Source of the DNA: Candidatus Azambacteria bacterium
GTDB taxonomy: Bacteria > Patescibacteriota > Minisyncoccia > GWC2-36-17 > M10-OD1-4
Direction: 5' to 3'
Length of the DNA: 32,398 nt
Assembly: GCA_027048495.1 (NCBI GenBank)
Contig: JALTWS010000046.1
Location: 1-32,398, forward strand
This document shows, piece after piece, positions 27,414 through 32,398 of the stretch. Under the pieces are notes generated by a model. It did no database searches, was not told where the DNA came from, and was given only the letters and a program-made list of their open reading frames with translations. The number at the start of each line of letters is the position of its first letter. Position 1 is the stretch's first letter. Both the position numbers and the translations under genes were made by a program.

Positions 27414-27495
27414 TTGTCAATATCATGTACTCGTCCATAACATATTGCACTTTTCAGGATTGTAGCTGTTAATAATAAACTTCATGGGTGATATA
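27414..27495. repeat. 82-bp direct repeat, copy B (distal side)
   Basis: Partner of 25409-25490 in the same orientation. On the minus strand it ends in TTGACA and runs into ATGCTATAATATAAATAATA, so it also places a -35 upstream of the precursor peptide gene. Confidence 0.9.
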
Positions 27496-27742
27496 AGTCC
27501 TAAAAAGAATGATGCGGTCTTTTTGTATTGTACCACAAAAGCCAGTTTGTCAGTTTGTCGTTGAATTTGTTTAAGTCATAAGCCAGTTTATTTAAATTAA
27601 ACTACAAACTTTTCTTTTGGGTTTTGTTGAATCTCTCTATGTATATGCGTCTTTTGTTATGGCTTGTATTCCATTATTTGTACCAAAATATTAGGATTTT
27701 TACTTTTTGCAAAACACACAAACTTTATTTCTCATTCCTATC

Positions 27743-27778
27743 CACTCACCCAACTCACGATCGTGAGTTAGGTGAGTG
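27743..27778. repeat. CACGATCGTG palindrome, copy 3 (36 bp, one mismatch pair)
   Basis: Centre 27760/27761. The arms are CACTCACCCAACTCACGA and its complement, different from the AAAATAAAA arms of the other type but with the same 10-bp core. Confidence 0.85.
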
Positions 27779-27800
27779 AATTTACTTATAAAAACTTTTA

Positions 27801-27834
27801 ACTCATTTAACTCACGATCGTGAGTTGGGTGAGT
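27801..27834. repeat. CACGATCGTG palindrome, copy 4 (34 bp, three G-T positions)
   Basis: Centre 27817/27818. The right arm TCGTGAGTTGGGTGAGT is nearly the same as in copy 3. The left arm has TTT opposite GGG, giving G-U pairs if transcribed. Confidence 0.82.
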
Positions 27835-27930
27835 GGGTTTATAATTAAGAATAATTAGTAATTTTTAGCTTCAAGCACAAATTACAAATTAACCTACCTT
27901 TTGCCTTTTGTTTTTTAATCTTAATTTTCA

Positions 27931-27988
27931 AAAACAAAAATAGTTAAAATAAAACACGATCGTGTTTTATTTTAACTATTTTTGTTTT
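27931..27988. repeat. CACGATCGTG palindrome, copy 5 (58 bp, perfect)
   Basis: Centre 27959/27960. The arms extend copy 1 outward by AAAACAA and match perfectly over 29 bp each side, with no loop. Confidence 0.92.
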
Positions 27989-28162
27989 AATTGTTTTGGT
28001 TTGTTGGAGTTATTTTTTAAAAATGGTGTTTAATTTATACACTACATTCCAACTAAAGCCGCCATATATGCTTGAACATTACCTGAATTTTAAATTGAAG
28101 GTAAGTTTATTTTTAAGATTTTTATTTTAAAATTTACGCACAAAGCAACAATTTAAAAAAAT

Positions 28163-28184
28163 CCCCCGACTGTATAGTCGGGGG
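28163..28184 (-). terminator. Intrinsic terminator after the lipoprotein gene
   Basis: 9-bp stem CCCCCGACT with a 4-nt loop, then ATTTTTTT on the minus strand, 12 nt past the stop. Confidence 0.92.
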
Positions 28185-28195
28185 CAATGCTTATT

Positions 28196-30916
28196 TTATG
28201 GTTTTATGGGTACTTCAGAGTACACAAAACTTCCGTTGTAGTTGTGTACGAAGTACAGTTTTTTGCCGGAAATTATATCAACATCCAAAGCACCGCTTCT
28301 TATGTCTCCCCACATTGGAGAGAATATGTCGGTTTTTCTCACGGCTTGGCTGTTCCAATTTCCGGACAAACTATCGTATTGATACTCAACCAAATTCATA
28401 TACCCACTTCTGTATTCTGACTCCTGTAAAGCAAGTATATTTCCGGTTGTTGTATCAAACCAAACTTTATGGGGGATTTTTGTATATCCAATAGCTCCAA
28501 TAACAAATGGCTCAAAATTACTAAGGTCGCCATAAATTATAGGAGCTACAAACACATTTTCCCATGTATCTCCATTATCACATGACCTTAAAACATATAT
28601 ATCTCCTTTGCTGTCTCTGTATGGATAATGCAAACAGGAAGCAAAAAGATATATTTTTCCTTTTGTAGGATGCCATATGGAGCTGTAGGAAAGTTTTTCT
28701 CCTATTTTTTTAGCAGGAGTAAAAATGTCATTTTGTATGTCATAGGACATATATTGTATTCCACTTGTCTGGCATCCAAATATTATATGCAAGACTCCGT
28801 TGTGTTTTCCAAAAGCATTCCTTTTGCAATTGTAATGTTCAATTTCATCTGGTCTGCTTTTTATCTGCCAAGACGCAGATTCATCAAAGCTGACAGCAAA
28901 ACCTCCACTGTTTGTGACGTATATTCCCTGCCCGTCAACAAATGCTCCTTTGATGCCAAAAGGAGCAACAACATACTGCCAGTTTGATGTGAAGCCGACA
29001 TTTCTCATAAGCCAGCTTCCATTGAACATAAACACATAAACAGTGCCTGCATCATCAACAAATGTGTATTCCGGATAAAATCCACTGGCAACAAACCCAG
29101 AAGGCTCAAATGTCTGTCCCTCATCGTAAGAGAAAGAGACATTCAAAGAACCTCCCGTTGATATGTATTTATCAGCCCAAAATGCAGCTATTTTGTTCTG
29201 ATAAACTGCCGTCTTTACCCAAAATACACTACTGTTTTCTATAACAAGCGGATCAATATTGTATATTTTTGGAGTAACATTTACAGTGGCTTTTGCTGTT
29301 GCTGTTGCTCCTCCGCTGTCTGTTACGATGTATACAAACTCATCCTGCCCTAAAAATTCGGCATTTGAGGTATACAACAAAGACTTCCCATCAGAGGAGA
29401 CAGACACCGTTCCGTTTTGCGGAGCCAAAGACACATCAACAGTATATGTGTCCTGCTCGTCAATATCAGAAACTTCTGGAGTTATAATAACTTGTGTTTC
29501 TGTTTCTGCAAAAACAGAAACGTCTGATGCCAAAGGAGGGTCATTGACCGGTGTAACGGTTATATATACCCTCGCTGTTTTTTCTACTATTCCATCACTA
29601 ACAATAAGCTCTGTATAAAACTCTCCGTTAAGATCAAAAAACGGAATTATACAGAGACTCTTTCTATCAAAAAACATCTCTATATCTTTCATAAACTGAA
29701 TTTTTGCACTGTAAGATCCGGGTCGACCAAAAAAATCCAATGGAGGACCATCAGGATCCACAATGTTAAGTTCATGACAAGTAAGACCACTGTCTTCATC
29801 TACAACTATGTATGTATCATCAATCCTTACTATAGGATCATCAACAGGATTTACATCTACAATTATCCTTTGATCAACAAACAAACCTCCAGAGTCTATT
29901 ATTCTTAAAACAAAATAGTCTTCTCCAAAATAATCCTTGTTTGGAGTGTAAGACACAGTTTTTCCGTTAGAAACTGCATTTCCATTCAAGGCGTTGGACA
30001 CTATTTCAAAAGTGTGAGAGTCTCCAACATCAATGTCTCTCACCTCAAAAGAAAATGTTCCTGTAGTGTCCTCATCAACAGATACAAAAACATCTGTAAC
30101 GCCTGATGGAGGATCGTTCACCGGAATAACCGTTATTTTTGCCACACCCTCAACAAAAAGTCCTTCCGAATCAATCGCTTTGTACCTGAAGCTGTCGCTT
30201 CCGTTGTAGTTTGGATTCGGAAAATACTCAAACGCTCCTGTAGGATACACACGAAGTGTTCCATGCTCAGGAAGTGTTAATGCTTCTACTTTGTGAGTAT
30301 CATCATCCGGATCTACAACAAGAGGCTTGCCAAGCCAAAACGAGTCTTCCTCTACAACAATCTCAAGAGAAGTTGAAGTTGGAGGCTGATTTGGCTTAGG
30401 AACAGGGTCAGGTTCTGGATCAGGAACGGGATCCGGCACAGGTTTTGGAGTAGGCTTCGGATCAGGAACGGGATCCGGCACAGGTTTTGGAGTAGGCTTC
30501 GGATCAGGAACGGGATCTGAAGCAGGACCTGAATTCTCTGGATTCTCAGAAGCGGCATCAGGCACAAATTCTGGCTCAGAATCAGGAACGGGATACGTCA
30601 CAGGCTCCGGAGCAGGACCCGGATTAAGAACGGGATCTGAAGCAGGACCTGAATTCTCTGGATTCTCAGAAACGGCATCAGGCACAAACTCCGGCTCCGG
30701 ACCAGAATAAGGTTCTGACAAAGGAGGCTCCTCCTCCAAAACCGGAACAGTTGAGCCAGATTCTGCATCTTCTTCTTGAGATGGGTTATTAGAAGTCACA
30801 ACAGGCATATTTTCTTCAGGAAAGGATACCTGTTTTTGAATGTCTTCTCCACCACCTCCTCCTCCGCAAGCAGACAGAAAAGACAACACAAACAAAGCAA
30901 AAATCAGCTTTTTCAT
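28196..30916 (-). CDS. Large lipoprotein: Pro-rich stalk, cadherin-like domains, BNR beta-propeller
   Basis: 906 aa. A type II signal with lipobox LSAC puts the acylated Cys at residue 17, followed by GGGGGG. Residues 25-185 are a Pro/Asp/Glu stalk with 40-residue (PEFVPDAxSENPENSGPASDP) and 14-residue (DPKPTPKPVPDPVP) repeats. Residues 185-555 hold about four cadherin/VCBS-like domains, each ending in PVNDPP and containing DxDxGD or NYNGSDSF motifs that suggest calcium binding. The C-terminal 350 residues carry Asp-box motifs SYDEGQTF, SFDESASW and SCDNGDTW, as in sialidase-type beta-propellers. It is therefore a surface-anchored, long-reach adhesin or glycan-binding protein. A strong AAGGAGG precedes the ATG. 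Confidence 0.85.
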   Translation of the reverse strand: MKKLIFALFVLSFLSACGGGGGGEDIQKQVSFPEENMPVVTSNNPSQEEDAESGSTVPVLEEEPPLSEPYSGPEPEFVPDAVSENPENSGPASDPVLNPGPAPEPVTYPVPDSEPEFVPDAASENPENSGPASDPVPDPKPTPKPVPDPVPDPKPTPKPVPDPVPDPEPDPVPKPNQPPTSTSLEIVVEEDSFWLGKPLVVDPDDDTHKVEALTLPEHGTLRVYPTGAFEYFPNPNYNGSDSFRYKAIDSEGLFVEGVAKITVIPVNDPPSGVTDVFVSVDEDTTGTFSFEVRDIDVGDSHTFEIVSNALNGNAVSNGKTVSYTPNKDYFGEDYFVLRIIDSGGLFVDQRIIVDVNPVDDPIVRIDDTYIVVDEDSGLTCHELNIVDPDGPPLDFFGRPGSYSAKIQFMKDIEMFFDRKSLCIIPFFDLNGEFYTELIVSDGIVEKTARVYITVTPVNDPPLASDVSVFAETETQVIITPEVSDIDEQDTYTVDVSLAPQNGTVSVSSDGKSLLYTSNAEFLGQDEFVYIVTDSGGATATAKATVNVTPKIYNIDPLVIENSSVFWVKTAVYQNKIAAFWADKYISTGGSLNVSFSYDEGQTFEPSGFVASGFYPEYTFVDDAGTVYVFMFNGSWLMRNVGFTSNWQYVVAPFGIKGAFVDGQGIYVTNSGGFAVSFDESASWQIKSRPDEIEHYNCKRNAFGKHNGVLHIIFGCQTSGIQYMSYDIQNDIFTPAKKIGEKLSYSSIWHPTKGKIYLFASCLHYPYRDSKGDIYVLRSCDNGDTWENVFVAPIIYGDLSNFEPFVIGAIGYTKIPHKVWFDTTTGNILALQESEYRSGYMNLVEYQYDSLSGNWNSQAVRKTDIFSPMWGDIRSGALDVDIISGKKLYFVHNYNGSFVYSEVPIKP
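30417..30720 (-). repeat. Tandem DNA repeats coding the Pro-rich stalk
   Basis: A 42-bp unit is repeated perfectly at 30417-30458 and 30459-30500, with a third start at 30501. A second block around 30521-30580 recurs 120 bp later at 30641-30700 with few changes. Both keep the frame, so the stalk length can change by slippage or recombination. Confidence 0.88.
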
Positions 30917-30980
30917 TTCACACCTCCTTTGGGTTGGGATTGAGTTTCTATTGAATTTTCAATGTTCAACTGTTAATTTA

Positions 30981-31008
30981 AATATAAAATATTTCTGTGA
31001 ATTGTCAA
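30981..31008 (-). promoter_or_regulatory. Promoter of the lipoprotein gene
   Basis: Minus strand TTGACA (31003-31008), 16-bp spacer, TATATT (30981-30986), about 60 nt before the ATG. Confidence 0.7.
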
Positions 31009-31073
31009 TGGTTTGTGGTAATGTCCAAGCACATATGACGGTTTTTAAATAAAACTAACACTTAAAAAAATAA

Positions 31074-32398
31074 TTACAATACATCAACTTCTATATTAAA
31101 CTGTAACAATGGCTCACAAGAACCAGGAGATGATTTTTTATACCAAACTTTTATACCTCCAAAACCAAATATACTATTTACAGCAGTTGCTTTCATAAGA
31201 AAATTAGAAGTTTTATCCGTTAATTCTCTTATAAGAAGACCATTTTCATATGTAATTTTAACATCCACAGGTTTAGAACAGGAGTCTATTCTGTATACCC
31301 ACAAGTATATTTTATATCCACTACTACTAGGACTAGAGGTTTTTATAACTCCCGAACTTTCTGTCACTTCTCCTAACTGGCCCATACTCCCTAAATTAAA
31401 ATCAACTAATCTATAATTATTATAAGCTCTTAACTGCGCCGTCCCATTATAAAAAGCACTACTAGGCCAAGAGCTTCTTGTAGTATTACCTATGTTAATA
31501 TACCTTAACTTAGAAGTTCCATAAGGATTAACATAGTAATTTGTATTATCTTTATCATAAAACACTCTTGCCCTTACTGAATTTAAAACTGACATACCGC
31601 CTGGACTAACATAGTATGACGTATCGTTTCTGTCTCTGAAACGGTCTGCTCTTATAGTCCCAGCAACTTCAAGAGTGTCATCTGGACTTGTAGTTCCTAT
31701 TCCAACATTTCCAGCTGCAGTTATAGTAAACATATTTGTTCCCATAGTATCTGATGATGCCCCTCCTGTTTTTGCAATAGAAAATGACGAATTTCCTATT
31801 CTTCCCAACTGCCAAGCCACTACACCCGGATAATGAAGCGATATTCCGGCTGTATTATTTGAATTTACATTAACATTAAAGGGAGCATAACCAGATCCTC
31901 TAATATTAAGCCTATTTAATAACGAAGTACCACTTGGATCAACATAATATGACGTGTTGTTTCTGTCTCTGAAACGGTCTGCTCTTATAGTCCCAGCAAC
32001 TTCAAGCTTATCATTTGGAACAGCAATTCCCAAACCAACGTTTCCTGCCATATCAGCAGACAAAACCCGGATCCAAGAACCCGCTGAATTATCCCACTGA
32101 TAAATGTTAAACTTACCTGCGTTTCTTTCAAGAAGTGTCATGTCTTGAGGATCTATTCCATCCGACTCAAAAAGCTTCAAATGACCGTTAGTTGTTGATA
32201 TACTTATTTGATTTGTCGTTGAACTACCTCTGTCTGTTACTGTTTGAAGAGTATCTGTTTCTGAGCCTTGAGAATCCGCCGCGCAAATCCAGCTTGTTCC
32301 GTCAAACTTTGCTATTTGCCCTGCTGAGCATGAGTCTAAGCTTAATGTTTGGGCAAGGTTGTTTGTTCTGACAAGGCAGGTTGTTGAGTTGCAGATGC
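31074..32398 (-). CDS. Tail-fibre-like surface protein, C-terminal part (5' end off window)
   Basis: The frame is open from the right edge to a TAA at 31074, 441 codons. A Met predicted at 32180 is really an internal TTG. The visible N-part has CLVRTNNLAQTLSLD and GQIAKFDGTSWICAAD. Three YYVxPxGxS units follow (DRNNTSYYVDPSGTS, DRNDTSYYVSPGGMS, DKDNTNYYVNPYGTS), interleaved with GNVGIGTTSP- and LEVAGTIRADRFRDR-type repeats, as in phage tail-fibre stalks and pilus-tip adhesins. The C-terminal 100 residues form a different, Cys-containing globular end (DSCSKPVDVKITY). It is probably exported and trimeric; this is inference. Confidence 0.75.
   Translation of the reverse strand, partial: ICNSTTCLVRTNNLAQTLSLDSCSAGQIAKFDGTSWICAADSQGSETDTLQTVTDRGSSTTNQISISTTNGHLKLFESDGIDPQDMTLLERNAGKFNIYQWDNSAGSWIRVLSADMAGNVGLGIAVPNDKLEVAGTIRADRFRDRNNTSYYVDPSGTSLLNRLNIRGSGYAPFNVNVNSNNTAGISLHYPGVVAWQLGRIGNSSFSIAKTGGASSDTMGTNMFTITAAGNVGIGTTSPDDTLEVAGTIRADRFRDRNDTSYYVSPGGMSVLNSVRARVFYDKDNTNYYVNPYGTSKLRYINIGNTTRSSWPSSAFYNGTAQLRAYNNYRLVDFNLGSMGQLGEVTESSGVIKTSSPSSSGYKIYLWVYRIDSCSKPVDVKITYENGLLIRELTDKTSNFLMKATAVNSIFGFGGIKVWYKKSSPGSCEPLLQFNIEVDVL
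31626..31673 (-). repeat. 48-bp exact repeat within the tail-fibre-like gene, copy 1
   Basis: Identical to 31959-32006, encoding the LEVAGTIRADRFRDRN segment. Identity at the DNA level over 48 bp, when the neighbouring repeats have diverged, points to recent duplication or gene conversion. Confidence 0.88.
31959..32006 (-). repeat. 48-bp exact repeat within the tail-fibre-like gene, copy 2
   Basis: The partner of 31626-31673, in the same orientation and frame, 333 bp (111 codons) away. Confidence 0.88.

Larger units (their letters stand above)
27496..28162. other. Gene-free AT-rich intergenic region with palindromes
   Basis: No coding frame with a ribosome binding site was found on either strand. 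The stretch holds three CACGATCGTG palindromes (listed separately). The remainder, including short repeats of GCCAGTTTGTC and TTGTACCA, shows nothing recognisable. Confidence 0.6.

Noticed and set aside
30417-30720. Regular 42-bp repeats as a CRISPR array
   Set aside because: The repeats are contiguous, without spacers, and stay in frame within the lipoprotein stalk.

Overview
The window looks like a chromosomal segment of an AT-rich Patescibacteria/CPR bacterium, most likely Parcubacteria-like. The basis is the divergent 16S (an AAAGGAATAGACGGGG-type 900 region, and an intervening sequence in helix 6), a 23S interrupted by a group I intron, a short one-dimerisation-domain EF-Ts, 16S and 23S lying about 19 kb apart, and large repeat-rich surface proteins. 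UGA is a normal stop here (for example in overlapping ATGA and TGATG junctions), so this is not a UGA-glycine lineage. Taxonomy is inferred by eye from the rRNA and was not searched.

Layout. 1-224: N-terminus of a secreted protein running off the left edge. 309-4226 (minus): a 23S-5S unit with its own consensus promoter, a leader that can form either a terminator or a competing hairpin, a 31-bp pre-23S processing stem, a 370-nt group I intron in the peptidyl-transferase region, and a terminator. 4266-4423: two long palindromes. 4510-7990 (minus): gpsA, rpiB, an AbiEii-like toxin/antitoxin pair sitting between an rpiB 5' remnant and intact rpiB, and gap. 8050-8436: a small zinc-ribbon gene and a decayed micro-ORF. 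8485-13484 (minus): a HELGH metalloprotein, then redox genes (trxB, glutaredoxin, superoxide dismutase, an FAD oxidoreductase) and a putative glycoside hydrolase. 13536-16044 (minus): a Cys-rich mini-protein, four tRNAs (Trp, Thr, Tyr, Thr), rpmG, tsf and rpsB. 16148-18274 (minus): groES-groEL under CIRCE. 18350-20535 (minus): an MscS-like membrane protein, engB and a SAM-hydrolase-like protein. 20807-22908 (plus): a GCS2-family ligase and a class I glutamine amidotransferase. 22927-25409 (minus): tRNA-Ile and an unlinked 16S rRNA carrying an intervening sequence that encodes an S23-type four-helix-bundle protein. 25409-27495: a small cassette bounded by 82-bp direct repeats. 27743-27988: three more CACGATCGTG palindromes. 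28196-32398 (minus): a 906-residue lipoprotein and a tail-fibre-like protein running off the right edge.

The most interesting region is the repeat-bounded cassette just upstream of 16S. It holds an MvdC/MvdD-like ATP-grasp ligase and a 49-residue peptide with a strong ribosome binding site, a PLMFQLREFIE leader-like helix and a Ser/Thr-then-Glu/Asp tail. This is the expected anatomy of a graspetide (omega-ester/amide RiPP) system. The ligase has an in-frame TAG exactly where the family has Trp, and the divergent TPR gene between them has a one-base frameshift in an A8 run, so the cassette is either decaying or depends on recoding or slippage. The second theme is rRNA architecture: separate 16S and 23S units, each with its own processing stem, one with an IVS and one with a self-splicing-type intron. 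The third is a family of at least five long perfect or near-perfect palindromes sharing the core CACGATCGTG.
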